A program made the translations under genes and the position numbers. The notes under the pieces are model-generated. The model did no database searches. It saw nothing but the letters and a program-made list of their open reading frames with translations, and was not told where the DNA came from. Below, in pieces: positions 52,827 to 61,904 of a stretch of 64,000 bases of DNA. This DNA is from an uncultured Roseobacter sp. (GTDB lineage Bacteria > Pseudomonadota > Alphaproteobacteria > Rhodobacterales > Rhodobacteraceae), in the NCBI RefSeq assembly GCF_947495275.1, contig NZ_CANLYL010000016.1, positions 46,074-110,073 of the forward strand. The letters run 5' to 3'. The first letter of the stretch is position 1, and each line of letters opens with the position of its first letter.

Positions 52827-53915
52827 TTATTTGCCCCAGATTTTCCTGTACTCATCACGGTAGCCGTTACCGGGATCGAAGATGTTGTTCTCACCACCGT
52901 CAAAGGCAACATTTTCCTGCGTGACCACATGCAACGGCGAGGTATAGCCAGAGCATTCTTCGCGCTGAATGGCCCGGTTCAGCTCATCCACCAGTTGCCA
53001 ACCTTGCAGATTGAGCGGCTCGGCCACGGTCACAGCCTGATACTGGTTGGAACGAATACGTTGGTACGCGCTTTCCGAGCCATCTCCAGCGGCCACGGCA
53101 AGCGGTTTCTGGTTGCCCCCCAAACCGGCAGAGGCAAGGCTTGGTCCCATGAAATCAAAATAGATGTCATTGATCGCAAGGCTATGTGTCCACTTGTCTC
53201 CGTGACGCTGCAATAGGGCCGTTGTCAGCGTCGGCATGCGGCTTGAGGTGTCCGCGATGGGCGTGTCGACATATTCCAGAACCGTACCTCCCAGTTTCTC
53301 GATGGTTTCCTTGATGCGGTCCGCCTTGGCGATCGCGATCTGGTAGGTGCTGTCGGTAAAGATCACGACACCCGGCTCACCACCCGCATCGGCAAAGGCC
53401 CATTGGGCAGCGGCTTCAGATACCTGCATGGCATCCGTCGAGACGTTGGCAAAGATGCCGTTGCCCGGGTTGCATCCGATCACCGGACCGGAGTGCCAGG
53501 CGACCATTGGAACATTTGCATTTTGCGCTTGTTCCAGTGCGGCCTGCTGTTCCACTGCGTCAAAGCCGTTGATGATAATACCCGCCGGTTGCAGCGCCAG
53601 CGCCTGACCGAACGCGGCTGTGCGGCCCTGAATGGAGCCCGCGCCATCCAGAACGCGTACGTCCCACCCAATGGCAGCGGCAGCTTCTTCGACGCCATTT
53701 GTGACGCCAAGAATACCGCCATTTTTCAGATCACCGGCCAGCACAACGATGGTGCCAGCTTCTGCTCCGGTTGGGCCCGATGTGGGACCGTCCCAGGCGG
53801 TTTTCTGACCTGCGTGCAGTTTCACTGCCGCCATGGCTTCTGAAACGGCGTCCGCATATGACGGACCGGCGACAGCCAGCGCCAGGATTGAGGCTGTTAG
53901 AGTTCTTCTGAGCAT
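52827..53915 (-). CDS. Sugar-type ABC transporter periplasmic binding protein
   Basis: This is a 362-residue binding protein of the RbsB/Peripla_BP_4 class with a signal peptide ending near residue 21 (LAVAGPSYADA). It has the first-lobe pattern LKNGGILGVTNGVEEAAAAIGWDV and the hinge segment IIINGFDAVEQQ. It is last in the minus-strand order ATPase, permease, binding protein, under an operator shared with idonate genes, so its ligand is probably a sugar acid such as idonate or gluconate (inference). Confidence 0.9.
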   Translation of the reverse strand: MLRRTLTASILALAVAGPSYADAVSEAMAAVKLHAGQKTAWDGPTSGPTGAEAGTIVVLAGDLKNGGILGVTNGVEEAAAAIGWDVRVLDGAGSIQGRTAAFGQALALQPAGIIINGFDAVEQQAALEQAQNANVPMVAWHSGPVIGCNPGNGIFANVSTDAMQVSEAAAQWAFADAGGEPGVVIFTDSTYQIAIAKADRIKETIEKLGGTVLEYVDTPIADTSSRMPTLTTALLQRHGDKWTHSLAINDIYFDFMGPSLASAGLGGNQKPLAVAAGDGSESAYQRIRSNQYQAVTVAEPLNLQGWQLVDELNRAIQREECSGYTSPLHVVTQENVAFDGGENNIFDPGNGYRDEYRKIWGK

Positions 53916-53944
53916 AGTGTCCTCCCTTTCTCAGTTTTTGTTGA

Positions 53945-54967
53945 TCACTTCGGGCCGGAGCCCTTTTTTCGCTGTGCATATCCCGCGATGCCAATGGCGA
54001 TCAGCAGGGTCAGGCCATTGAACATCGGCTCGACCCAGAACGATCCGCCAAATTGCTGAATGCCCGAGATGCCGACCGCAAGAATGACGACACCCACGAT
54101 TGTACCCCAGACATTGACCCGCCCCGGTTTGATCGTGGTGGATCCCAGAAAGGCACCGACAAGAGCAGGCAACAGGAATTCCAGCCCGACAGAGGCCTGA
54201 CCGATGCGCAGTTTTGATGCCAGCAATACGCCGGTCAACGCGGTCAGCGTTCCTGATGCAATGAACGCGCCAACGACATATTTACGGGTGGGAATGCCAT
54301 TCAAAGCTGCGGCTTTCTGGTTCGCACCGATGGCATAGAGAAACCGGCCAATGGGTGTGTATTCCAGGATGAGCCATAAAACGATGGTGATCGCCAGAAC
54401 GTAGAATCCGGTGATCGGCAGGCCAAGCACAAAGGTGCCGTTTAGCGCGTAGAACCCTTCCGGCAGCACGCCCACAACCTGTCGTCCGCCAGTGTGCCAG
54501 AGCGCCAGCGCATAGAGCACGGTGCCGGTGCCCAGAGTGGCGATGAAGGCGTCGATCTTTGCGATTTCCACCAGAAATCCGTTTGCCAGACCCGTCAATG
54601 CACCAAGACCAATCACCGTGATCACCGCCATCGGCCAGGGAAACCCATAGAGTGTCTGCAAGGAGATCGCGAGGATGTGCCAAAGGACAATCCCATAGCC
54701 GACCGTCAGGTCAATGCGGCCCGCGACCATCGGGATCATCGCCGCCAGTGACAGCAAGGCTATGATCGATTTATCGGAGACAATGGAACGCAGATTGAGC
54801 ACCGTGGGGAACGTGTTCGGTAGCAGCACCGAAAACAGGATGATCAGCCCGAACATCAGGATCACCAGCCCGTAAACCGGGGCCAGACGTATGAGTTTTT
54901 GCCCGAAAGTCATACCGGCCAGCTGGTCTTTGGTTGGCTCAAGAGCATCGGATTCGATGGAGTTCAC
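53945..54967 (-). CDS. Sugar-type ABC transporter permease (RbsC-like)
   Basis: This inner-membrane permease of 340 residues has about eight to ten helices. It carries the RbsC-family segments GRIDLTVGYGIVLWHI, GLGALTGLANGFLVEIAKID and GRFLYAIGANQKAAALNGI. GTG 54967 has GGGAGG upstream and is preferred to the ATG at 54994, which would overlap the ATPase gene. The binding protein follows after 29 nt. Confidence 0.9.
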   Translation of the reverse strand: MNSIESDALEPTKDQLAGMTFGQKLIRLAPVYGLVILMFGLIILFSVLLPNTFPTVLNLRSIVSDKSIIALLSLAAMIPMVAGRIDLTVGYGIVLWHILAISLQTLYGFPWPMAVITVIGLGALTGLANGFLVEIAKIDAFIATLGTGTVLYALALWHTGGRQVVGVLPEGFYALNGTFVLGLPITGFYVLAITIVLWLILEYTPIGRFLYAIGANQKAAALNGIPTRKYVVGAFIASGTLTALTGVLLASKLRIGQASVGLEFLLPALVGAFLGSTTIKPGRVNVWGTIVGVVILAVGISGIQQFGGSFWVEPMFNGLTLLIAIGIAGYAQRKKGSGPK

Positions 54968-54980
54968 GTGTTTGCCTCCC

Positions 54981-56489
54981 TCAGGCCGCTTCACCGGCCG
55001 ATGCGGCCTGAATGAGCGATTGTGTTGTAAGTTGGTCGCCGGACACTTCGGTCACAGGCACACCCCGGCTGAAAACCAGAGCGCGATGACAAATATTGGC
55101 GATTTCCTCGAAATCGGTTGAAACGACAAGCACGCCCATGCCAGCGGCCATCGCATCGTAAAGCAGTTGATAGATTTCCGCCTTGGCACCCACGTCCACC
55201 CCGGCTGTGGGGTCTTCGGCAATCAGAAAGCTGCGCCCTGTGTCGAGCCACCGACCCACAACGATTTTTTGCTGGTTACCGCCGGACAGCGCCTCAATCG
55301 CCAATGTCGGATCATTGGGGGACAAGCCAACGCGGCCACCAAGCGCGCGGGCGCGGACGTCTTCGGGTCGCGATCCCATGAAGGAAAAGAGTTTGCGGCC
55401 ATGCGTCAGCGGATTGAGATAGGCGTTTTCGCGGATTGTCAGCGCGGGCGCGATGGATTCCACAACCCGGTCACGCGCCACAAACCCGATGCCCGAAGAT
55501 ACCGCCCCAATCGGGGAGGTCAGATCGGGCATTTGGCCCAAAAGTGTGACCGATCCCTGATGTGGCAGGAGACCAAAGAGCGCGCGTCCAATGTCTTCAT
55601 GCCCGGCACCGCGCAATCCGACAAGCCCGAGCATTTCACCCTTCTGAACGGTGAAACTGGCAGGGCCTGCGGTTTCTGTCCGCAGGTCTTTCACATCAAG
55701 TACTGCGTCCCCGGTCTGGGCGTCCGGACGCGCGATATCGCGTGTCTTGCCGCCCACGATCAGGTCCACCAAGTCTTCGGGATCTGTCTCAGCGATAGTG
55801 CGCATCCCGACCATTTCGCCATCGCGCAGCACGGCCACCCTGTCCGCGATTTTGAAAATCTCATCCAGCCGGTGCGAAACGTAGATCATCCCCACACCTT
55901 TGTCCCGCAGCGGCCTGAGAGCGGCAAACAACCGTTCTACCTCGTCGGCAGGCAGGGACGCCGTAGGTTCATCCAGCACCAGAAAATCGCATTCCACCGC
56001 CAATGCCCGCGCAATAGCCACCAGTGATTTCTCGGTGCGGGAAAGATCAGAGACACGCGTTGTCGGCGCGAAATCCGCATCCACCAGCGCAAGCGCATCG
56101 CGCGCAATGCTCTCCGTAGCAACCCAGTCAATCCGGCCACCGCGCCGCATGTATCCAACGGCCAGCGCGATATTTTCAGCGACGCTCATCCACTCGATAA
56201 GCCCCAGATCCTGGTGGATAAACGCAACGGCTTGTCGTTCATTCACCGCGCCTGCGACGTGTTTGTAAGGCACGCCTTCGATGCTGACGCTTCCGCTGTC
56301 AGGCGTGTGGATCCCGCCCAGCACTTTGATGAGCGTTGATTTTCCGGCCCCGTTTTCGCCCAAAAGTGCGACAATTTCACCGCGGCCCACATCCAGCGAG
56401 ACGCCCCGCAGCGCATGCGTGCCCCCAAAGGTTTTCACGATATTTTCAAATCGCAGGTCGTTTTTTTTCGAAGATGTCCCTTCGGACAT
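54981..56489 (-). CDS. Sugar-type ABC transporter double ATPase (RbsA/MglA-like)
   Basis: The 502-residue protein has two nucleotide-binding domains. The first has Walker A GENGAGKST but a divergent signature (LSRTEKSLVAIARAL). The second has a canonical LSGGNQQKIVVGRW but a degenerate Walker A (GLRGAGHEDIG), the usual asymmetry in this subfamily. It is the first gene of the transporter operon and is preceded by two copies of the putative operator. Confidence 0.92.
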   Translation of the reverse strand: MSEGTSSKKNDLRFENIVKTFGGTHALRGVSLDVGRGEIVALLGENGAGKSTLIKVLGGIHTPDSGSVSIEGVPYKHVAGAVNERQAVAFIHQDLGLIEWMSVAENIALAVGYMRRGGRIDWVATESIARDALALVDADFAPTTRVSDLSRTEKSLVAIARALAVECDFLVLDEPTASLPADEVERLFAALRPLRDKGVGMIYVSHRLDEIFKIADRVAVLRDGEMVGMRTIAETDPEDLVDLIVGGKTRDIARPDAQTGDAVLDVKDLRTETAGPASFTVQKGEMLGLVGLRGAGHEDIGRALFGLLPHQGSVTLLGQMPDLTSPIGAVSSGIGFVARDRVVESIAPALTIRENAYLNPLTHGRKLFSFMGSRPEDVRARALGGRVGLSPNDPTLAIEALSGGNQQKIVVGRWLDTGRSFLIAEDPTAGVDVGAKAEIYQLLYDAMAAGMGVLVVSTDFEEIANICHRALVFSRGVPVTEVSGDQLTTQSLIQAASAGEAA

Positions 56490-56519
56490 GGTGGTCCTCC
56501 CTCGCTACCAACAAGGATC

Positions 56520-56531
56520 GTTATCGGTAAC
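56520..56531. promoter_or_regulatory. Putative LacI-type operator, proximal copy
   Basis: GTTATCGGTAAC matches the palindrome GTTATCGATAAC at one mismatch. It lies 31 nt upstream of the ATPase start and 56 nt (centre to centre) from the second copy, which would allow looping. Confidence 0.65.
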
Positions 56532-56575
56532 ATATCGGATCATCGGACCAGATCCCCAGGGAGTCAACAAGAAAA

Positions 56576-56587
56576 GTTATCGATAAC
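56576..56587. promoter_or_regulatory. Putative LacI-type operator, distal copy
   Basis: GTTATCGATAAC is a perfect 12-bp palindrome with CG centre, the form typical of LacI/GntR-family operators. It lies upstream of a possible -35 TTGACT of the transporter operon. Confidence 0.7.
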
Positions 56588-56604
56588 ATTTATTGTGAAG
56601 AGAA

Positions 56605-56634
56605 AGCCCGCAGATCGAAATTAGGACCTGCGGG
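56605..56634 (-). terminator. Rho-independent terminator after gnd
   Basis: On the minus strand CCCGCAG (56634-56628) and CTGCGGG (56613-56607) form a stem followed by a T-rich tail (CTTTCTCTTC). It lies about 42 nt after the gnd stop and separates gnd from the transporter operon. Confidence 0.7.
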
Positions 56635-56675
56635 TTGGTTGTTCTGTCTTGAATTGAAGCGCCGGGTTCGGAGCT

Positions 56676-58073
56676 TTAATGCGCCCAGGGACCATGTTGG
56701 CCCGTACTGCCATCGTCCAGCCGTGCAAATCCATGTAGCCCAAAGAAATCGCGCTGGCCCTGAATCATATTTGCTGTGCCGCGATGGGTACGCATGGCGT
56801 CGAAATATGTCAGGCCCGATCCCAGGGCAGGGGCGGGGATACCGTGCAGGGCCGCCTGGGCGACCACTTGCCGCAACGCGTCGTGGCTGGTTTTCAGCTT
56901 TTCGGAGAAAAATGGCGCAAACATCAGGTTTCGCCCAGAGTCATCGGTGAGGGCCGAGGCCATATCGTTGAGCATGTCTGACCGGATGATGCAGCCCTCG
57001 CGCCAGACACGGGCAATCTCGGGCAGGGGCAGGGCCCAGCCAAAAGCGTCAGACGCAGCGGAAATCATCGCGAAACCCTGCGCGTAGCACAGGATCTTGC
57101 CACAGATCATCGCCTGTTCCATCGCGTCAATATTCAGTGTTCCCTCTGCCATCGGTCTGGGTGCCGCGCCAAAAAGCACTTCACCCTCTGCGCGAGCATC
57201 CCGACGCGACGAAAGATTGCGCGCGACCACAGCTGCTTCGATGGCAGGAATCGGGGCGGCGAGGTGTTGCGCTTCGATGACCGTCCATCGACCCGTGCCT
57301 TTTTGACCCGCAGCATCAACAATGACGTCCAGCAATGGCGCGTTCGTGGCGGCATCCGTTGTCCCGGCTACTTTTCCGGAAATCTCCACCAGATAGGACC
57401 GCAGTGGCCCTTCGTTCCAGCGATCAAAGACAGCGCCTACAGCCCCGGCATCATAGCCCATGCCATCACGCAGAATGCCATAAACCTCCGCGATCATCTG
57501 CATGTCCGCGTATTCGATGCCATTATGCACAGCCTTCACAAAATGACCCGCACCTTCTTCACCCATCCATGTGGCGCAAGGAGTACCTTCGTATTTGGCG
57601 CTGATCGCTTCGAGCACATGTGACACGCGATCCCAAAATTCCCGTTTGCCGCCGCCCATGATTGACGGACCATGACGCGCGCCTTCTTCGCCCCCGGACA
57701 CGCCAATTCCCAGGAGTGGACCGGTTGCTTCGCGTGCGCGACGGTTGGTGTCGTGGAAATTGGCATTGCCTGCATCTATGATCAGGTCATCAGGGCCTAG
57801 CAGCGGGCGCAGTGCCGCAATCTGGTCGTCCACCGCCTGCCCGGCGGGGACCATCAAAATGATCGCGCGCGGTGACCTGATGGCCGTAACAAGGTCCTCC
57901 AAGCTGTCGGTGGGTGTGATTTTCGAAGCGAGTTCTCCGGATGCTGCGTGAAAATCATGCGTGACTTGCGTCGTACGGTTCCAGACTGCGATGTCGAAAC
58001 CCTTTTCCGCAATATTCATGGCGAGGGCCGCGCCCATCGTCCCAAGGCCAACCAGCCCGATTTCACTTGTCAT
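56676..58073 (-). CDS. gnd: 6-phosphogluconate dehydrogenase, decarboxylating
   Basis: This enzyme oxidises 6-phosphogluconate to ribulose-5-phosphate with NADP. The 465-residue protein has the dimeric family length, cofactor loop GLGTMGAALAMNIAEKG, substrate segment GIGVSGGEEGARHGPSIM, catalytic HFVKAVHNGIEYADMQ and the C-terminal FFGLHGFARLD. ATG 58073 overlaps the gluconolactonase stop in an ATGA; the longer open frame upstream runs through that gene. Its presence directs gluconate into the pentose phosphate pathway rather than Entner-Doudoroff. Confidence 0.95.
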   Translation of the reverse strand: MTSEIGLVGLGTMGAALAMNIAEKGFDIAVWNRTTQVTHDFHAASGELASKITPTDSLEDLVTAIRSPRAIILMVPAGQAVDDQIAALRPLLGPDDLIIDAGNANFHDTNRRAREATGPLLGIGVSGGEEGARHGPSIMGGGKREFWDRVSHVLEAISAKYEGTPCATWMGEEGAGHFVKAVHNGIEYADMQMIAEVYGILRDGMGYDAGAVGAVFDRWNEGPLRSYLVEISGKVAGTTDAATNAPLLDVIVDAAGQKGTGRWTVIEAQHLAAPIPAIEAAVVARNLSSRRDARAEGEVLFGAAPRPMAEGTLNIDAMEQAMICGKILCYAQGFAMISAASDAFGWALPLPEIARVWREGCIIRSDMLNDMASALTDDSGRNLMFAPFFSEKLKTSHDALRQVVAQAALHGIPAPALGSGLTYFDAMRTHRGTANMIQGQRDFFGLHGFARLDDGSTGQHGPWAH

Positions 58074-58966
58074 GGAAATTGCACTCCCGCTCTGTTCAGT
58101 GTCACACGGTAGACGCTGGTCGTCGCCGTGATGTAAAGTTCGTGTTTTGCGCGCCCACCGAAGCAGATGTTGGACACCAGTTCCGGCACCAGAATCTTGC
58201 CCAGCAGGCGACCGTCCGGTGCAATGCAATGCACCCCATCCGCCGCCGAAGACCAAAGGTTGCCATCGGTGTCCACACGAAAGCCATCCGCAATACCGGG
58301 GTCAATCTTGTGGAAGTGACGCCCGTTCTGAACTCTGTCACCCACGACGTCATAAACCCGGATATGCTGCGCATCATCGGAAAACATGCGGCCCGTGTCA
58401 GCCACATAAAGCAAGTTTTCGTCGGGAGAAAATGCCAACCCATTGGGGCAGTTCATGTCCTCGATCACAACGTCAAGCGTGCCTGCGTCCGGGTCGGCGC
58501 GGTAGACAACGCAGGGGTTTTCCTGCGGGCTTGTGTAACCTTCATAGTTGGTCATGATCCCGTAGTGTGGATCGGAAAACCAGATGCTGTCGTCGGATTT
58601 TACGATCACATCATTGGGCGAATTCAAAGGCTTGCCATCGAATTTATCGGCAATGACCGTGACCTTCCCGTCATGCTCGGTGCGGGTGACACGGCGTGTC
58701 CCGTGCTCGCAGGAGACCAGTCTGCCCTGACGGTCGCGGGTATGCCCGTTGGCGTAGTTGGAAGGGCTGCGATAGGTCGTCACGCCACTTTCCGGCGTCC
58801 ACCGCATTATGCGGTTATTTGGGATGTCCGAGAACAACAGGCACCCTGCGTCGCCAAACCAGACCGGCCCCTCAACCCAGTCAAATCCCGTGGCAATCTG
58901 CTTTACAGGCGCGTTGCCCAGCACATATTGCCCAAAGACGGGATCGTGAATTTCGAAAAATGACAT
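58070..58966 (-). CDS. SMP-30/gluconolactonase family lactonase
   Basis: This is a six-bladed beta-propeller lactonase of 298 residues. The divalent-metal ligands are visible as Glu in DWVEGPVWF, Asn in LNSPNDVIV and Asp in IADGFRVDTDG, with NCPNGLAFSPDE between. It would hydrolyse a sugar lactone to the acid, feeding the idonate/gluconate route. It is co-transcribed with gnd and lies next to a putative operator at 58996. Confidence 0.9.
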   Translation of the reverse strand: MSFFEIHDPVFGQYVLGNAPVKQIATGFDWVEGPVWFGDAGCLLFSDIPNNRIMRWTPESGVTTYRSPSNYANGHTRDRQGRLVSCEHGTRRVTRTEHDGKVTVIADKFDGKPLNSPNDVIVKSDDSIWFSDPHYGIMTNYEGYTSPQENPCVVYRADPDAGTLDVVIEDMNCPNGLAFSPDENLLYVADTGRMFSDDAQHIRVYDVVGDRVQNGRHFHKIDPGIADGFRVDTDGNLWSSAADGVHCIAPDGRLLGKILVPELVSNICFGGRAKHELYITATTSVYRVTLNRAGVQFP

Positions 58967-58995
58967 GGGGTTCCTCCCACTTTTCTTTCCCTTGA

Positions 58996-59007
58996 GTTAA
59001 CGATAAC
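58996..59007. promoter_or_regulatory. Putative LacI-type operator between gluconolactonase and GlcG-like genes
   Basis: GTTAACGATAAC lies in the 73-nt gap between divergent genes and matches the copies at 56576 and 60588 except at one position, so it could control both directions. Confidence 0.7.
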
Positions 59008-59039
59008 ACCCAAAGGCGTCAAATCGAAAGGTCCGTTCC

Positions 59040-59462
59040 ATGTCGAACCCGTATTTCAACTCCACTGAAGTTTTGACCCACGCCGGTGTCATGGCGATGC
59101 TCTCTGCCGGAATTGCGCGCGCCGAAGCAATGGGACAGCCACAAGTGATTGTCATTGTGGATGCCAGCGGCGAACTTCTGGGGGAAATCCGCATGACCGG
59201 CGCAAAATATCTCAGCAGGAAAAGCGCTTTCAGCAAAGCGCGCACCGCGGCATCTATTGGTGCGCCCAGCGACAGTGTTCCCGAAGCTGTACGCGCAGGC
59301 ATCGGGCTTGCAACGGGCGGCGAAGTGACGGGCTTGCCTGGCGGATTGCCCATTCGGCACAACGGTGTCTTGTTGGGGGGCATCGGGGTCGGCTCCGGCA
59401 CCGGGCCGCAGGATATTGACGTCGGGCGCGCGGCGCTTGCTGCGATTGGCGCGGATGCGTGA
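59040..59462 (+). CDS. GlcG/HbpS-family protein
   Basis: The 140-residue protein is a single GlcG/HbpS domain (formerly DUF336): VIVIVDASGELLGEIRM, KARTAASIG and GGLPIRHNGVLLGGIGVGSG. Members are found beside sugar-acid and glycolate genes, and some bind haem or corrinoids; there is no agreed function. AAAGG precedes ATG 59040. It is divergent from the gluconolactonase and likely under the same operator. Confidence 0.88.
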   Translation: MSNPYFNSTEVLTHAGVMAMLSAGIARAEAMGQPQVIVIVDASGELLGEIRMTGAKYLSRKSAFSKARTAASIGAPSDSVPEAVRAGIGLATGGEVTGLPGGLPIRHNGVLLGGIGVGSGTGPQDIDVGRAALAAIGADA

Positions 59463-59471
59463 GCGTTAATT

Positions 59472-60503
59472 TCAGGCAAAGGAAATTTGCGCTTTCATGG
59501 CCTGCGTCCGGTCACTCGCCAGATCAAAGGCTTTGACCGCCTCCGCAAGGGGCAGGGTTTGTGTGATCAGAGGTTTAACGTCGATCAATCCCTTTTTCAT
59601 CAGCTCAACCCCGGTAAAGAATTCCGCGTGAAAACGGAAAGACCCGCAAAGCTTAAGTTCTTTTGCGGTGATGGCCTGCACGGGCAGAGTCATGTCGCCC
59701 CCCATCCCCAATTGTACGATTGTCCCGCGGGGGCGTAACGCGGCAATACCCCCTGCAAGCGCCGGTGCCGCCCCGGTACATTCAAACAGAACGTCGAAGG
59801 TACCCTTGTCAGCTTCATAGGCTTTCAACGCCTCGGGGTCCTCCATTGAGTTGATCGCCCGGTCCGCACCATTTTGACGAGCCATGTTCAATGTGAAATC
59901 GGTCAAATCCGTCGCCACGATTTCAGCCGCACCCGCACGGCGTGCCACCAGGATACAGAGCAGACCGATAGGCCCGCAGCCGGTGACCAGAACACGCTTG
60001 CCCAAAAGCTCACCGGCCTGACGCGCGCCGTGTAAACACACTGCAAGAGGTTCTGCCATGGCCGCTTCTCCCGCGGTCAGACCCTCAGCGGGAGCACATT
60101 GCTTTTGGTCTGCAACCAGCATTTGCCGGAAAGCCCCCTGAATATGCGGGAACGGCATCGCCGAGCCATAAAACCGCATGTTCAGGCAATGATTAAGAGC
60201 GCCCTCATGGCAATAGCTGCAGGCAAGACATGGGCGCGACGGCGACACCGCGACCAATTGACCAAGGCTGAGGCCGTCGACTTCGGGACCCAGTGCAATG
60301 ACATGCCCTGACACCTCGTGCCCGAGGATCATCGGTTCTTTGACGCGGATCGCACCAATGCCGCCATGATTATAGTAATGCAGGTCGGAACCACAAATGC
60401 CGCCGGTCGCAATCGCGATCTGAACTTCTCCGATACCCGGTGCCGCAACGGATGTTTCCTCGATTCGCAAATCCCGTTGGCCGTGGATGACGATAGATTT
60501 CAT
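59472..60503 (-). CDS. idnD: L-idonate 5-dehydrogenase
   Basis: This zinc-dependent alcohol dehydrogenase of 343 residues oxidises L-idonate to 5-keto-D-gluconate. The catalytic zinc region is GGICGSDLHYYNHGG and GHEVSGHV. Four structural-zinc cysteines are in CLACSYCHEGALNHC, and the nucleotide fold is GCGPIGLLCILVARRAGA. ATG 60503 is preferred, since upstream sequence of the open frame lies in the divergent promoter region. Other polyol dehydrogenases look similar; context favours idonate. Confidence 0.88.
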   Translation of the reverse strand: MKSIVIHGQRDLRIEETSVAAPGIGEVQIAIATGGICGSDLHYYNHGGIGAIRVKEPMILGHEVSGHVIALGPEVDGLSLGQLVAVSPSRPCLACSYCHEGALNHCLNMRFYGSAMPFPHIQGAFRQMLVADQKQCAPAEGLTAGEAAMAEPLAVCLHGARQAGELLGKRVLVTGCGPIGLLCILVARRAGAAEIVATDLTDFTLNMARQNGADRAINSMEDPEALKAYEADKGTFDVLFECTGAAPALAGGIAALRPRGTIVQLGMGGDMTLPVQAITAKELKLCGSFRFHAEFFTGVELMKKGLIDVKPLITQTLPLAEAVKAFDLASDRTQAMKAQISFA

Positions 60504-60575
60504 GTTGTGTTCCTTCTGGAAAAAAGACCGACCAACCGAAAGGTGGTAAGAATTCGCAGCATATTGAGTGATCTC

Positions 60576-60604
60576 TTGACAAGTTTTGTTAACGATAACA
60601 TAAA
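60576..60604 (+). promoter_or_regulatory. idnO promoter with operator inside the spacer
   Basis: TTGACA (60576-60581), 17-nt spacer, CATAAA (60599-60604). The palindrome GTTAACGATAAC (60588-60599) fills the spacer, an ideal place for repression by a LacI-family protein. The idnO start is 39 nt downstream. Confidence 0.7.
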
Positions 60605-60642
60605 CTGGTGTTAACCCTATTGTCGAGAAGAAAGAGAGCCCC

Positions 60643-61401
60643 ATGAGCCTGAGCCTATTTGATCTGACCGGTCGCCGCGCGCTGATAACCGGCTCTTCGC
60701 AAGGCATCGGATTTGCGCTGGCCAAAGGTTTGCAGGCCGCCGGGGCTGATATAGTCCTTAATGGGCGTGATACCGCGAAACTGGATGCGGCGGCAGCTCA
60801 ATTCGATGGCCATGTCGATGTACTACCTTTCGACGCGACAGATCACGACGCAGTCCGCGCCGCTGTGGATGGCTTTGAAGCAAACAAGGGCGCAATCGAC
60901 ATTCTGGTCAATAACGCCGGCATGCAGCACCGCACGCCCCTCGAAGATTTTCCGGCAGATGCGTTTGAACGTCTGATGCAGACCAATATCGCCAGCGTTT
61001 TCCACGTCGGGCAAGCCTGCGCGCGGCACATGATCGGTCGCGGGCAAGGCAAGATCATCAATATCGCCTCTGTCCAGACAGCACTCGCCCGTCCCGGGAT
61101 TGCCCCCTATACGATGACCAAGGGCGCGGTCGCCAACCTGACCAAGGGGATGGCCACGGATTGGGCCAAACACGGTCTGCAATGCAATGGTCTGGCCCCC
61201 GGATATTTCGATACACCTCTGAACGCAGCATTGGTGGCAGATCCAGAGTTCTCCGCCTGGCTCGAAAAACGAACACCCGCGGGGCGATGGGGCAATGTTG
61301 ATGAGCTTGTGGGGACCTGCATTTTCCTAGCATCAAATGCATCTTCATTCGTGAACGGCACCACCGTCTTTGTGGATGGCGGCATCACGGCCTCGTTGTG
61401 A
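60643..61401 (+). CDS. idnO: 5-keto-D-gluconate 5-reductase (SDR)
   Basis: The 252-residue SDR reduces 5-ketogluconate to D-gluconate. The family-typical start FDLTGRRALITGSSQGIG is followed by NNAGMQHR, catalytic NIASVQTALARPG with YTMTKGAV, and VDGGITASL at the end. The QHR after NNAG and the PGIAPYTMTKG block resemble gluconate 5-dehydrogenases. AGAAAGAGAG precedes ATG 60643. GTGA overlaps the kinase start. Confidence 0.92.
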   Translation: MSLSLFDLTGRRALITGSSQGIGFALAKGLQAAGADIVLNGRDTAKLDAAAAQFDGHVDVLPFDATDHDAVRAAVDGFEANKGAIDILVNNAGMQHRTPLEDFPADAFERLMQTNIASVFHVGQACARHMIGRGQGKIINIASVQTALARPGIAPYTMTKGAVANLTKGMATDWAKHGLQCNGLAPGYFDTPLNAALVADPEFSAWLEKRTPAGRWGNVDELVGTCIFLASNASSFVNGTTVFVDGGITASL

Positions 61402-61904
61402 GCTTTCCGCGCTACATTGTGATGGGCGTTTCAGGCTGTGGAAAAACATCCATCGGAATGGCCTTTGCCGAAGCGATTGGCGCTGGCTTTATTGACGGCG
61501 ACGATCTGCACCCTGAGGCCAATGTTAAAAAGATGGCGCGGGGGGAACCCTTGAACGACGCAGACCGGCGCCCTTGGTTGGCCGAGGTCGCGGCTCAATT
61601 CAGAAAATCACAGGACGGGCTGGTCATCGGCTGCTCGGCTTTGCGTCGAAAGTACCGCGACTGGCTCAGAGACGGCGCAGGCGGCAAAATCGTGTTTCTG
61701 CATCTTTCCGGGACGCGCGATGTCATCGCGGAACGCATGCGGGCCAGAAAAGACCATTTCATGCCGCTATCTCTGCTCGACAGCCAGTTTTCAGCACTTG
61801 AACCACCCCAGGCGGACGAGCTGAGCGTTACGGTAGATATTGACCAAAGTATCACCGACATCGTTTCCGATCTGACCCAAAAAATCGAAGGAATTCATGT
61901 ATGA
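61398..61904 (+). CDS. gntK: Gluconokinase
   Basis: The 168-residue kinase phosphorylates gluconate to 6-phosphogluconate. It has the P-loop GVSGCGKTSIG, the gluconokinase blocks DGDDLHPEANVKKMARGEPL and CSALRRKYRDWLR, and the LLDSQFSALEPP lid region. The start is GTG within the idnO stop, and its own stop overlaps the next gene, so three genes are tightly coupled. Confidence 0.94.
   Translation: MSFPRYIVMGVSGCGKTSIGMAFAEAIGAGFIDGDDLHPEANVKKMARGEPLNDADRRPWLAEVAAQFRKSQDGLVIGCSALRRKYRDWLRDGAGGKIVFLHLSGTRDVIAERMRARKDHFMPLSLLDSQFSALEPPQADELSVTVDIDQSITDIVSDLTQKIEGIHV

Noticed and set aside
56676..58256. Longer 6-phosphogluconate dehydrogenase with a 61-residue N-terminal extension
   Set aside because: The extra stretch overlaps the gluconolactonase gene out of frame and the family starts at the later ATG.
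58067..58963. 298-codon plus-strand frame
   Set aside because: Exact antisense mirror of the gluconolactonase gene, which carries the metal-ligand motifs.
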